A stretch of 64,000 nucleotides of DNA from Azonexus sp. (GTDB lineage: Bacteria; Pseudomonadota; Gammaproteobacteria; Burkholderiales; Rhodocyclaceae), in NCBI GenBank assembly GCA_017983755.1, contig JAGOAU010000001.1:245572-309571 (forward strand). Reading direction: 5' to 3'. The notes under the pieces are model-generated. The model ran no database searches, had not been told where the DNA came from, and saw only the letters and a program-made list of their open reading frames with translations. Every line of letters begins with the position of its first letter. Position 1 is the first letter of the stretch. Position numbers and translations under genes: made by a program. Of the stretch, positions 8,527 through 16,873 are shown in pieces.

Positions 8527-9462
8527 ATGGTCGAAGTGGCTGCCGCTGTCATGCTGCGCGCCGGCGGCAGCGAATTCCTGCTGGCCCAGCGCCCTGCGGG
8601 CAAGGTCTATGCGGGCTACTGGGAGTTCCCCGGCGGCAAGGTCGAGCCCGGCGAAACGGTTCGCGCAGCACTCGTCCGCGAACTGCACGAGGAGCTCGGG
8701 ATCACGGTCACCGCCTGCTCACCCTGGCTGACCCGCGTGTTCACCTACCCACACGCCACCGTGCGCCTCAATTTCTGGCGCGTCACGGCGTGGGATGGCG
8801 AGATCGGCATCACTGCGCCGCTCGAACATAGTGCGGTCGACTGGCAAAAATGCGGCAAATCCGCCAGCGTCGCGCCGATCCTGCCGGCCAACGATCCGAT
8901 CCTGAAAGCGCTGGCGCTGCCGACGACGATGGCCATCACCATGGCCGAGAGCGAAGGCGTCGAACGCCAGCTGGAGCGGCTGGAAGAAGCGCTGAACGCG
9001 GGCCTGCGGCTGATCCAGGTGCGCGACAAGGGCTGGCCGCAGGCGCAGCGCCTGTGGTTCGCCGAGACCGTCGTCCGCCTCGCGCACAGCCATGGTGCAC
9101 TGGTTGTCATCAACGACGACGAGGAGATCGCCCGGCGCACCAGTGCCGACGGCGTGCACCTGTCGGCGGCGCGCCTGGCTGGCTGCAAGCAACGGCCGGA
9201 TTTCGCCTGGGTCGGCGCTTCCTGCCACGATGCTGTGGAAATCGCCCGGGCCGGCGAACTCGATCTCGATTACGCGCTGCTCGGCCCGGTGCTGCCGACG
9301 CCGACCCACCCGGAAGCGGTCGGACTCGGCTGGAACGGGTTCGCCGGGATGCTGGCCGGCAATACGCTGCCGGTCTTTGCGCTCGGCGGCATGCAACCGA
9401 CGCTGCTGGCCGCGGCCCAAGGCCAAGGTGCGCATGGCATCGCGCTTATGCGCGGCTGGTAG
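8527..9462 (+). CDS. Nudix hydrolase fused to a ThiE-like domain
   Basis: A 311-residue two-domain protein. Residues 1-130 are a MutT-like Nudix domain with a complete Nudix box (GGKVEPGET...RELHEELGI, residues 36-58), expected to hydrolyse oxidised nucleoside triphosphates such as 8-oxo-dGTP. Residues 135-311 resemble thiamine-phosphate synthase ([14 protein letters not shown], a VINDD segment, [31 protein letters not shown]). I chose the ATG at 8527; a GTG at 8518 overlapping the previous stop is an alternative. Its 3' end overlaps convergent yacG by 17 bases. The second domain may bind a nucleotide-like ligand rather than make thiamine phosphate. Confidence 0.85.
   Translation: MVEVAAAVMLRAGGSEFLLAQRPAGKVYAGYWEFPGGKVEPGETVRAALVRELHEELGITVTACSPWLTRVFTYPHATVRLNFWRVTAWDGEIGITAPLEHSAVDWQKCGKSASVAPILPANDPILKALALPTTMAITMAESEGVERQLERLEEALNAGLRLIQVRDKGWPQAQRLWFAETVVRLAHSHGALVVINDDEEIARRTSADGVHLSAARLAGCKQRPDFAWVGASCHDAVEIARAGELDLDYALLGPVLPTPTHPEAVGLGWNGFAGMLAGNTLPVFALGGMQPTLLAAAQGQGAHGIALMRGW
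8830..8841 (+). repeat. GYTGCGGTCGAC site 1 (core only)
   Basis: The 10-base core TGCGGTCGAC is exact but is preceded by AG rather than GY. It lies inside the Nudix gene in the frame reading Ala-Val-Asp. Confidence 0.6.
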
Positions 9463-9643
9463 GGTCGGGATCGACGCCCGGTTCGCTGTGCTCTTCCTGC
9501 ACCGGAATCCGGTAGGAATCGCTGGCCCAGCAGCCGAGGTCGATCTGCTTGCAGCGCTCGGAACAGAACGGCCGCCACGGGTTTTCCGGCGACCAGAGCG
9601 ACTCGCCGCCGCATTGCGGACAGCGGACCTTGCGAACCGTCAT
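9446..9643 (-). CDS. yacG: DNA gyrase inhibitor YacG
   Basis: A 65-residue zinc protein. The four zinc ligands are Cys8, Cys11, Cys27 and Cys31 in CPQC and FCSERC, followed by the [14 protein letters not shown] segment typical of YacG. Family members bind GyrB and restrain gyrase. Its ATG overlaps the TGA of zapD by one base (TGATG), so translation is probably coupled in the order zapD-yacG. The 3' end overlaps the convergent Nudix gene. Confidence 0.92.
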   Translation of the reverse strand: MTVRKVRCPQCGGESLWSPENPWRPFCSERCKQIDLGCWASDSYRIPVQEEHSEPGVDPDPTSRA

Positions 9644-10401
9644 CAGAGATTACAGAAGGTCAGGTCGAACGGCACATCGCGCTCGCAGACCCTGGCCTTG
9701 AGCTCGCCGGCCGACGGATTGGTGAAGCGGATGTTGAGGAAATACTTGTTGGCGCTGACTTCGGGAATCGCCGGCTCCTCGGTCTTGACCTCGACGCGCA
9801 CCATCTGCGCCGCCGTGCCGCCCAGGTTGAGCTGGAACTGACCCTTGACGGCCGTGTGATGCTTGGGCCGCCCGCTCGATCGCAGCAGGCGCAGGACGAT
9901 GGCCGCCGCATCGCGCAGCGGCAGCATCGGCCTGGTCCACCCGGCAATCGCCTCGCGCCGCACTTCCGGCGGGCGGTGCAGCCACCAGTGATAGGACGGC
10001 AGGTCAAACTCGCAGACGCCGCCGGGGATCGCCGCGCGGCTCTTGATGCCCATCAGCCAGTCGTTGTCGCGCAGGTACTGGCCGATCTTGCCGGCCATGC
10101 CGAGCAGCGCCGCCGACGAATGCTCGATTTCGTAGAGGGCACCGGACAGGGCTTCTTCGGAAATTTCGGGATTGTTGCGGTAGGACAGCAAGGTCTGGCG
10201 CTGGCGCTCGAGTTCCTGGATGAGGTCCATCTTGAGGTCGGCGCGGCCGGCAGTTTCGAGAATCTCGAACAGCGTGACGAGGGCCGTGTGATGTTCCAGC
10301 TGACCGTCGCTTTCGGCAAAATATGCTGTCTTTTCGAATAAATCTTCGAGACGCAACAGCGTGCGGATGCGCTCATTGAAGGGATATTCGTAGGTGATCA
10401 C
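9643..10401 (-). CDS. zapD: Cell division protein ZapD
   Basis: A 252-residue cytoplasmic protein beginning [22 protein letters not shown], the hallmark N-terminus of ZapD (YacF). ZapD crosslinks FtsZ filaments and stabilises the Z-ring. The helical N-terminal half and the beta-rich C-terminal half (from about residue 115, [20 protein letters not shown]) are both complete. It sits between coaE and yacG in the same direction, with 61 bases to the coaE stop that could hold its own promoter. Confidence 0.93.
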   Translation of the reverse strand: MITYEYPFNERIRTLLRLEDLFEKTAYFAESDGQLEHHTALVTLFEILETAGRADLKMDLIQELERQRQTLLSYRNNPEISEEALSGALYEIEHSSAALLGMAGKIGQYLRDNDWLMGIKSRAAIPGGVCEFDLPSYHWWLHRPPEVRREAIAGWTRPMLPLRDAAAIVLRLLRSSGRPKHHTAVKGQFQLNLGGTAAQMVRVEVKTEEPAIPEVSANKYFLNIRFTNPSAGELKARVCERDVPFDLTFCNL

Positions 10402-10462
10402 GCTTATTTTGGCTTTTAAGAACGGAAAATTTCGCTAATTCTGAGCTATTTGCAGGCAAATC

Positions 10463-11086
10463 TCAACAGTTTGCTTTAGGTATTTGTGACGATAGCCGCA
10501 GATACTTCTGATGCAGTTCGCCGACCTGCATTTCCAGATTGGCGAGATCGCCGTCGTTGGCAATCACGTCGTCAGCGACGGCCAGACGCTCGGCGCGCGA
10601 CGCCTGAGTGGCCATGATGGCGCGCACTTCTGCCTCGGACAGTCCGTTACGCGCCATCACGCGGCTGATTTGCAGGCTTTCCGGGCAGTCGACCGCGACG
10701 ATCCGGTCGCAACGCTCGCGATAGCTGCCGGACTCGACCAGCAGGGGCACCGCAAGGATGACGTAGGGCGAGCCGGCGAGCCGGCAGCACTCGGCCGACA
10801 GGGTGCGGATCAGCGGGTGCAGAATGGCTTCCAGGCGGCCGCGCGCGGTCGGGTCGGCAAAGACCAGGCGCCGCATGCGGCTGCGGTCAAGGGCGCCGTC
10901 TGCCATCGCCACGTCGGCGCCGAAAGCGGCGACCAGCGCCGGCATGGCCGCGCCACCGGCGGCGGTCAGCTCATGGGCGATGGCGTCGGTATCGACCACG
11001 CCGACACCGAGCGCGGCAAAACAATCGGCGGCGGCGCTCTTGCCGCTGCCAATGCCCCCGGTCAGACCGACGACGAAATCGCTCAC
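10463..11086 (-). CDS. coaE: Dephospho-CoA kinase
   Basis: A 207-residue kinase carrying out the last step of coenzyme A synthesis, phosphorylating dephospho-CoA on the ribose 3'-hydroxyl. The P-loop is TGGIGSGKS (about residues 9-17), followed by DTDAIAHELT and a CoA-binding HPLIR segment. I set the start at a GTG (11084-11086), giving the usual VSDFVVGLTGG N-terminus; the open frame continues far upstream but has no family match. That GTG overlaps the TGA of the SPOR gene by 4 bases (GTGA), so translation is coupled. CoaD of the same pathway is at 24.3 kb. Confidence 0.93.
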   Translation of the reverse strand: MSDFVVGLTGGIGSGKSAAADCFAALGVGVVDTDAIAHELTAAGGAAMPALVAAFGADVAMADGALDRSRMRRLVFADPTARGRLEAILHPLIRTLSAECCRLAGSPYVILAVPLLVESGSYRERCDRIVAVDCPESLQISRVMARNGLSEAEVRAIMATQASRAERLAVADDVIANDGDLANLEMQVGELHQKYLRLSSQIPKANC

Positions 11087-11769
11087 TTGCAGGCCTGGGC
11101 CGGCACTTTCGGCACGATGGCGGCGGCAAGATCCTGGACATCCGCCTGGCGCGCCAGCGGTCCGCGTGCCTGGACCGAGAAATGGCTCTCCTTGCCTGGC
11201 CGCGGCCCGACTTTCGCCGACTTGACCCCCTTGGCTTTCAGTTCGGCAAGGAGTTCCTGCCCGCCCTTCTCGGCCGAGAAGATACCAAGCGAAATGGCGA
11301 AGCGGTTGGGCCCCTCCTGGATGATGAAGAAATCCTTGACGCCCAGCTCCTTCAGTTCGCCGGCTTTCTTGTCGGCATCGGCCTTGCTCGGCTGCGGCGG
11401 CACGAAGACCCACCAGCCGGAACCTTCCGAGGCGACGGCCCGGCGTTCGACGCGCACGCCGACGAGTTTCTCCGCAAGCGTCGACGCCAGTCGATCGGCA
11501 TCGGCTGCCGGCAGGCGCTCCCAAACCAGACACAGCTCCTCGGGTTCGGTATTGCGCGGGGATATTGTTTCTGCCGCCTGCCGGTCGCCACCGCCGTTGC
11601 TCCCCTTGGGCGGCGGCTGGTCGCCGCGCGCCACGATGCGGACACGTTCCGCCGCCAGCTGCTGCTCGACGCGGCCGGCGTCGGGGTTGCCGGAACGGCC
11701 GAGATAGCCGCCGGTGAAGGCATAGAACAGCAGATTGACGAGAACGAGGAGAAAAACCAGGGCTTTCAA
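11083..11769 (-). CDS. SPOR-domain membrane protein
   Basis: A 228-residue protein with an N-terminal transmembrane helix (MKALVFLLVLVNLLFYAFTGGYLG), a charged, Pro-containing linker and a C-terminal SPOR-like domain (about residues 125-220, with repeated GWWVFVPPQ... and FAISLGIFSAEKGGQELLAEL). SPOR domains bind denuded peptidoglycan at the division septum. In many relatives the type IV prepilin peptidase gene stands next to coaE; here this gene occupies the place. It is encoded just downstream of the TrpB2 gene and overlaps coaE. Confidence 0.75.
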   Translation of the reverse strand: MKALVFLLVLVNLLFYAFTGGYLGRSGNPDAGRVEQQLAAERVRIVARGDQPPPKGSNGGGDRQAAETISPRNTEPEELCLVWERLPAADADRLASTLAEKLVGVRVERRAVASEGSGWWVFVPPQPSKADADKKAGELKELGVKDFFIIQEGPNRFAISLGIFSAEKGGQELLAELKAKGVKSAKVGPRPGKESHFSVQARGPLARQADVQDLAAAIVPKVPAQACK

Positions 11770-11773
11770 GCGC

Positions 11774-13138
11774 TCAACCCACCTTCGGCAGATGCTTCAG
11801 CGATTCGGCAATCGCCTCGGCCGGGTAGTCGTAGTCCTCCAGCTGGCCGGAGAAATACTTGTCGTATGAGGCCATGTCGAAGTGGCCGTGGCCGGTCAGG
11901 CTGAACAGGATGGTCTTGGCCTCGCCGGTCGCCTTGCACTTGAGCGCCTCGTCGATGGTGGCGCGGATGGCGTGGCAGGATTCCGGCGCCGGGATGATGC
12001 CTTCGGCGCGGGCGAACTGGACGCCGGCCTCGAAGGTGGCGACCTGCGGCACGGCCAGCGCCTCGATGCTGCCTTCGTGCAGCAGTTGCGAGACGAGCGG
12101 CGAATCGCCGTGGTAGCGGAGGCCGCCGGCGTGGATGCCGGGCGGCATGAAGTCGTGGCCGAGCGTGTACATCTTCATGATCGGCGTGTAGCCGGAGACG
12201 TCGCCGTAGTCGTAGGCGTAGTGGCCCTTGGTCAGCGTCGGGCAGGAAGTCGGCTCGACGGCGACGCAGCGCAGGTTGGTGGCGCGTTTGTCGCCGGCCG
12301 CCTTGTCGGCGAGGAAGGGGAAGGCGATGCCGCCGAAGCTCGAACCGCCGCCACAGGGCCCGAAGATCACGTCCGGGTAGAGGCCGATCTTGTCGAACTG
12401 CTTCTTGGCTTCGAGGCCGATGACGGTCTGGTGCAGCAGCACGTGGTTGAGCACGGAACCTAGGGTGTAGCAGGTGCCGGGATCGGCCGCCGCTTCCTCG
12501 ACGGCTTCCGAGATGGCCAGACCGAGCGAGCCCTGGTTGTTCGGGTCGGCGGCCAGCGCGGCGCGGCCGGCGTTGGTCAGGTTGGTCGGGCTTGCGAAGA
12601 CTTCGGCGCCCCAGGTCTGCATCATCGAACGGCGGAAGGGCTTCTGCTCGTAGCTGACCTTGACCATGAAGACGCGCACGGGCAGGCCGAACATCTGGCC
12701 GGCGAAGGCGATCGACGAGCCCCACTGGCCGGCGCCGGTTTCGGTCGTCAGCTTCCTGGTGCCAGCCAGCTTGTTGTAGAAAGCCTGCGGCACGGCGGAG
12801 TTCGGCTTGTGCGAACCGGCCGGCGAGACGCCTTCATATTTGTAGAAAATCTTGGCCGGCGTGCCGAGCGCCTGTTCCAGACGCAGGGCGCGGCAAAGCG
12901 GGGCCGGGCGCCACAGGGCGTAGATCTGGCGGACTTCTTCGGGAATGGCGATCCAGCGTTCCGCCGACATTTCCTGCTCGAGGATCGGCCCGGGGAAGAT
13001 GGCGCCCATCGCTTCCGGCGGCACCGGGTTGCCGTCCGGCCCGAGCGGCGGCGCCGGCGGGTTGGGCATGTCGGCAACGACGTTGTACCAGTGGGTGGGG
13101 ATATCTTCTTGTTCCAGATTGATCCGCAGCGGTGTCAT
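11774..13138 (-). CDS. TrpB-like PLP enzyme (TrpB2 type)
   Basis: A 454-residue member of the TrpB2 group of tryptophan synthase beta chains. The PLP lysine is Lys111 in SPAGSHKPNSA, and the phosphate-binding loop is GGGSSFGG. The long N-terminal extension (LEQEDIPTHWYNVVADMPNPPAPP) is characteristic. It is expected to make tryptophan from indole and serine; no trpA is present here. The start is the ATG at 13136-13138, preceded by GGGAGAG; the open frame runs further upstream without family match. Confidence 0.9.
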   Translation of the reverse strand: MTPLRINLEQEDIPTHWYNVVADMPNPPAPPLGPDGNPVPPEAMGAIFPGPILEQEMSAERWIAIPEEVRQIYALWRPAPLCRALRLEQALGTPAKIFYKYEGVSPAGSHKPNSAVPQAFYNKLAGTRKLTTETGAGQWGSSIAFAGQMFGLPVRVFMVKVSYEQKPFRRSMMQTWGAEVFASPTNLTNAGRAALAADPNNQGSLGLAISEAVEEAAADPGTCYTLGSVLNHVLLHQTVIGLEAKKQFDKIGLYPDVIFGPCGGGSSFGGIAFPFLADKAAGDKRATNLRCVAVEPTSCPTLTKGHYAYDYGDVSGYTPIMKMYTLGHDFMPPGIHAGGLRYHGDSPLVSQLLHEGSIEALAVPQVATFEAGVQFARAEGIIPAPESCHAIRATIDEALKCKATGEAKTILFSLTGHGHFDMASYDKYFSGQLEDYDYPAEAIAESLKHLPKVG

Positions 13139-13233
13139 TTTCTCTCCCTGATCCTTGTTCCGCAAAGGCGGTAAATTACTCCAAAAGACCCGGCCGACCA
13201 AGGGCAGAGCCTGGTTTTGGCCGTTTTTGGCCA

Positions 13234-13245
13234 GTCGACCGCAAC
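13234..13245 (-). repeat. GYTGCGGTCGAC site 2 (intergenic)
   Basis: Exact GTTGCGGTCGAC on the minus strand, in the gap between the TrpB2 gene and the DOMON-like gene, about 65 bases before the latter. Confidence 0.75.
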
Positions 13246-13307
13246 AATCCGTGGTGCGAGCGGGTAAAGTACGGCCTGCGCTTTCCGACCGCCCCCAAAC
13301 CGACGCC

Positions 13308-13856
13308 GTGCCCGCTGCCCACGAACATTCCCTGCTCTGCCACCCCGCCAGTCGCTGCACTGCCGTGCATGGCGTTGCCGCCAGCGCCTGCCTGACGGCC
13401 GACGGCACCCTCGTCCTGCGCTACGACGTGCGCGGCGAACCGGACGGCATCAGCATTCCCGAACCCCAGCCATCCTGCGCGGCCGACGGCCTGTGGCAGC
13501 ACACCTGCTGCGAAGCCTTCGTTGCTGCGGTCGACGGCCCGGAATACCGCGAATTCAACCTTTCGCCTTCCGGCCAGTGGGCGGCTTATCGCTTTCCCGC
13601 CTACCGCGAGCGCGATGCCGCCTTCCTGCCGCTGGCCGCGCCGCATATTGCCGTCGCGCGCCACGCGGCCGGCTTCAGCCTGACCGCACGGATTGCCCCC
13701 GAACTGTTGCCGGGGGCCAAAACCCTCATCATCGGCCTGAGCGCCGTCGTCGAAGCCGCCGATGGCGGCAAGAGCTACTGGGCGCTCGCCCACGCCGGCG
13801 CGCAGCCCGATTTTCATCTCCGCCAGAGCTTCACGCTGACCCTGAACCGCCCATGA
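13308..13856 (+). CDS. DOMON-like domain protein
   Basis: A 182-residue soluble protein without signal peptide. The pattern (LRYDVRGEPD..., DGLWQHTCCEAFVA, YREFNLSPSGQWAAYRF) resembles DOMON-like/carbohydrate-binding beta-sandwich proteins found in proteobacteria. The ligand is unknown. The start is a GTG at 13308, the most upstream plausible start; there is no convincing ribosome-binding site. Its stop overlaps the ATG of the NamZ-like gene (ATGA), so the two are coupled. The conserved SPSGQW...Y core supports a real gene. Confidence 0.75.
   Translation: MPAAHEHSLLCHPASRCTAVHGVAASACLTADGTLVLRYDVRGEPDGISIPEPQPSCAADGLWQHTCCEAFVAAVDGPEYREFNLSPSGQWAAYRFPAYRERDAAFLPLAAPHIAVARHAAGFSLTARIAPELLPGAKTLIIGLSAVVEAADGGKSYWALAHAGAQPDFHLRQSFTLTLNRP
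13524..13535 (+). repeat. GYTGCGGTCGAC site 3
   Basis: Exact GCTGCGGTCGAC inside the DOMON-like gene, in the frame reading Ala-Ala-Val-Asp. Confidence 0.7.
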
Positions 13857-15070
13857 AACCCATCATCCAGTTCGGCATCGACCGTCTGCTCGCCGACCCC
13901 GCCCTGCGCCGCCCGCTGGCCGGCCGGCGCGTCGCCCTGCTCGCCCACCCCGCCTCGGTCACCGCCGATCTCACCCATTCGCTCGACGCGCTGGCCGCGC
14001 TGCCCGGGATCAAGCTGAGCGCCGCCTTCGGCCCACAGCACGGACTGCGCGGCGACAAGCAGGACAACATGGTCGAGTCGCCGGACTTCGTAGACCCGCT
14101 GCACGGTATTCCGGTGTTCAGCCTCTACGGCGAAGTACGCCGGCCGACCGCCGCGATGATGGACACCTTCGACGTGCTGCTGGTCGACCTGCAGGACCTC
14201 GGCTGCCGCATCTACACCTTCATCACCACGCTGCGCTACGTGCTGGAAGCCGCGGCGCAGCATGGCAAATCGGTCTGGGTACTCGACCGCCCGAACCCGG
14301 CCGGCCGCCCGGTCGAAGGCCTGAGCCTGCGCGATGGCTGGGAAAGTTTCGTCGGCGCTGGCGCGATGCCGATGCGCCATGGCCTGACCATGGGCGAACT
14401 CGGCCGCTGGTTCGTCACCACACTCAAACTCGACGTCGACTACCGCGTCATCGAAATGCAGGGCTGGCAGCCCGATGCCGCCCCCGGCTACGGCTGGCCG
14501 CTCGGTGAACGCCCCTGGATCAACCCGAGCCCGAATGCCCCCAACCTGTGGATGGCGCGCGCCTACGCCGGCACCGTAATGCTCGAAGGCACGACCCTCT
14601 CCGAAGGGCGCGGTACGACGCGGCCGCTGGAAATCTTCGGAGCACCGGATATCGACGCCCGTGCCGTCCTCGGCGAAATGCGCGCCTTTGCCCCGCACTG
14701 GCTGGCTGGCTGCCAGCTGCGCGAAATCTGGTTCGAGCCGACCTTCCACAAGCATGCCGGCCAGTTGTGCAACGGCCTCCAGATCCACGTCGAAGGCCCG
14801 ACCTACGATCACGCGGCCTTCCGCCCATGGCGCCTGCAGGCGCTCGCCTTCAAGGCGATCCGCCGGCTTCATCCCGATTACCCGCTGTGGCGCGATTTCG
14901 CCTACGAGTACGAGCACGACCGGCTGGCCATCGACCTGATCAACGGCTCGCCGCTGCTGCGCGAGTGGGTGGACGATCCGGCATCGATGCCAACTCAGCT
15001 CGATGCGCTGACCACCGTCGATGAAGCCGCCTGGCGAGCGGCCACCGCAGAATTTCTCCTCTATCGCTGA
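13853..15070 (+). CDS. NamZ-like exo-N-acetylmuramidase family protein (DUF1343)
   Basis: A 405-residue DUF1343 protein. Characterised NamZ enzymes release N-acetylmuramic acid from the non-reducing end of peptidoglycan fragments. Visible family segments are GPQHGLRGDKQDNM (about residue 62), PVFSLYGEVRRPT, LVDLQDLGCRIYTFITTL, LDRPNPAGR and the LSEGRGTTRPLEIFGAP motif. No signal peptide is seen, so a cytoplasmic role on imported cell-wall sugars is inferred. It is coupled to the DOMON-like gene by ATGA, and a DUF1415 gene follows after 11 bases. Confidence 0.85.
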   Translation: MKPIIQFGIDRLLADPALRRPLAGRRVALLAHPASVTADLTHSLDALAALPGIKLSAAFGPQHGLRGDKQDNMVESPDFVDPLHGIPVFSLYGEVRRPTAAMMDTFDVLLVDLQDLGCRIYTFITTLRYVLEAAAQHGKSVWVLDRPNPAGRPVEGLSLRDGWESFVGAGAMPMRHGLTMGELGRWFVTTLKLDVDYRVIEMQGWQPDAAPGYGWPLGERPWINPSPNAPNLWMARAYAGTVMLEGTTLSEGRGTTRPLEIFGAPDIDARAVLGEMRAFAPHWLAGCQLREIWFEPTFHKHAGQLCNGLQIHVEGPTYDHAAFRPWRLQALAFKAIRRLHPDYPLWRDFAYEYEHDRLAIDLINGSPLLREWVDDPASMPTQLDALTTVDEAAWRAATAEFLLYR

Positions 15071-15081
15071 GGCCGCGCGCC

Positions 15082-15654
15082 ATGACCGAAGTGCTGAAGC
15101 CCTACCCCGACCCCGCCGGTGCCGACCAGATCCTGACCGCCACCGAGCGCTGGCTGGAGCGCGCCGTCATCGGCCTCAACCTCTGCCCCTTCGCCAAGAG
15201 CGTCTTTGTCAAAAAGCAGGTCCGCTACGCGTTGACCGCGGCCGGCAGCGCTGACGAACTGCTGGCCGAATTGGAACACGAACTGAATTTATTGGCTGCC
15301 AGCGACCCGGCCGAACTCGACACCACCCTGCTAATCCACCCGCTGGCGATGACCGATTTCCTCGACTATCACTTCTTTCTCGCCGAAGCCGACGCGCTTT
15401 TGAAGAATCTCGGCTACGAAGGCGTGTTCCAGATCGCCAGCCTGCACCCGCAGTACGAATTCGCCGGCAGCGACCCCGACGACATCGCCAACTTCACCAA
15501 CCGCTCGCCCTGTCCGACGCTGCACCTGCTGCGCGAAAGCAGCATAGACCGCGCCGTCGCCGCCTTTCCCGATGCGGCGGACATTTTCGAGCGCAACATC
15601 GAAACCATGGAACGGCTCGGGCACGAGGGCTGGCGCAAACTCTGGCTGGCCTGA
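15082..15654 (+). CDS. DUF1415 family protein
   Basis: A 190-residue cytoplasmic protein of the uncharacterised DUF1415 family. Recognisable conserved stretches are WLERAVIGLNLCPFAK (about residues 23-38), a DTTLLIHP segment, FQIASLHPQYEFAG and NRSPCPTLHLLRESS. The conserved Cys-Pro pairs suggest a catalytic or metal-binding role, but no activity is established to my knowledge. It lies 11 bases after the NamZ-like gene, probably in one operon with it. Confidence 0.85.
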   Translation: MTEVLKPYPDPAGADQILTATERWLERAVIGLNLCPFAKSVFVKKQVRYALTAAGSADELLAELEHELNLLAASDPAELDTTLLIHPLAMTDFLDYHFFLAEADALLKNLGYEGVFQIASLHPQYEFAGSDPDDIANFTNRSPCPTLHLLRESSIDRAVAAFPDAADIFERNIETMERLGHEGWRKLWLA

Positions 15655-15713
15655 GTTGCGGAACCTTCGCCGCCGGCCGCACCTAACGGACAAAGCCCGC
15701 CAAGGAGAACCCC

Positions 15714-16322
15714 ATGAAGCTTTTCTACACGCCCGGCGCCTCTTCCTTGTTCCCGCACATCGTCCTCTGCGAACTCGGACTGCCGCACGAACTCGAGAAA
15801 GTCGACCTGCGCAGCCACACCACTGCCGACGGCAGCGACTATTACGCGACCAACCCCAAGGGTTACGTGCCAGCGCTGCGACTTGACGACGGCCAGTTGC
15901 TGACCGAGGGACCGGCCATCGTCCAGTATCTCGCCGACCTAAAACCGGAAGCCGGGCTGCTGCCGCCCGCCGGCACGCTGGAGCGGGCGCGCGTTCAGGA
16001 ATGGCTGACCTTCATCGGTACCGAAATTCACAAGAACTTCAGCCCGCTTTTCCGCCCCGATACTTCAGATGAATGGAAGGCTGCAACCCGCGCCAATCTC
16101 GACCGCCGTCTCGCTTTCGTCGACCAGGCGCTCGCCGGCCGCGACTATCTCGCCGGCAGCCAGTTCAGCGTTGCCGATGTCTATCTTTTTACCGTCCTCA
16201 GCTGGGCCCGCTACGTGCAAATCGATCTCGCCCTCTGGCCGGCGCTGGCCGCCTTCCAGGCCCGGGTGGCGGCGCGTCCGGCGGTGCAGGCAGCCATGCA
16301 GTCGGAGGGACTGCTGAAGTAG
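15714..16322 (+). CDS. gstA: Beta-class glutathione S-transferase
   Basis: A 202-residue protein closely following the Escherichia coli GstA pattern (MKLFYTPGASSLFPHI, NPKGYVPAL, LLTEGPAIVQYLADL). It has an N-terminal thioredoxin-like and a C-terminal helical domain, and conjugates glutathione to electrophiles. The conserved histidine in TEIHKNFSPLFR is kept. The residue at position 10, which is the mixed-disulfide cysteine in beta-class enzymes, is serine here. A clear AAGGAG ribosome-binding site precedes the ATG. Confidence 0.9.
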   Translation: MKLFYTPGASSLFPHIVLCELGLPHELEKVDLRSHTTADGSDYYATNPKGYVPALRLDDGQLLTEGPAIVQYLADLKPEAGLLPPAGTLERARVQEWLTFIGTEIHKNFSPLFRPDTSDEWKAATRANLDRRLAFVDQALAGRDYLAGSQFSVADVYLFTVLSWARYVQIDLALWPALAAFQARVAARPAVQAAMQSEGLLK

Positions 16323-16352
16323 GCGTTCAGCCCCCTGCCGATCGGCCGTTCG

Positions 16353-16748
16353 TCATTTGGTGAACTCGATCTTGCGCACCGGATCCACCTTGTTGAGGTA
16401 ATAGGTACCGTCCTCGCCCTTGACGATGGTGGCGCACCATTTTTCGAGTTCGCGCTTCCAGTCGATCTCGACGCAGTACTTGCCGGCATCGTTTATGGAC
16501 CATTTACCGGGTGATGACGCCGAGGCCGACATGGCGCCACCGTATTTCTTGTTGCTCGTCGAGGCAACGAGCGTACCGTCCGGATCGTTGGTCCAACGCC
16601 GTTCGCTGCCGAAACTGGAAACGTGCTGCACCTTCGCACCCGTGACGAGCGTGCGCAGCTCCTCCCCGGTCACCTTCGTCGCCACCTCGTCGGCACCGGC
16701 CTGGAACGATGCGACGACCGCCACTCCTGCAATCAATTTCGCAAGCAT
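16353..16748 (-). CDS. Small secreted protein, DUF995-like
   Basis: A 131-residue protein with a signal peptide (MLAKLIAGVAVVASFQAGA) and a mature domain of about 110 residues containing a WSINDAGKYCVEIDWKRELEKWCATIVKGEDGTYYL stretch in two parts, with two cysteines that could pair in the periplasm. The pattern resembles DUF995 secreted proteins, but I am not certain. The start at 16748 is supported by GGGGGTGG a few bases upstream and by the signal peptide; an in-frame ATG 54 bases earlier would mask it. It stands alone and converges with gstA. Confidence 0.65.
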   Translation of the reverse strand: MLAKLIAGVAVVASFQAGADEVATKVTGEELRTLVTGAKVQHVSSFGSERRWTNDPDGTLVASTSNKKYGGAMSASASSPGKWSINDAGKYCVEIDWKRELEKWCATIVKGEDGTYYLNKVDPVRKIEFTK

Positions 16749-16873
16749 GATCCACCCCCTTCGTATCGGGCAGGGCCGTTTCGCTTGCCGACTGCCCGGC
16801 AAGCCTGGCAGGACCTCGTCGCCATTTGAATCATTTTAGGCCCGAATCGGCGGCCCAGGTTCTGGATGCGGAT

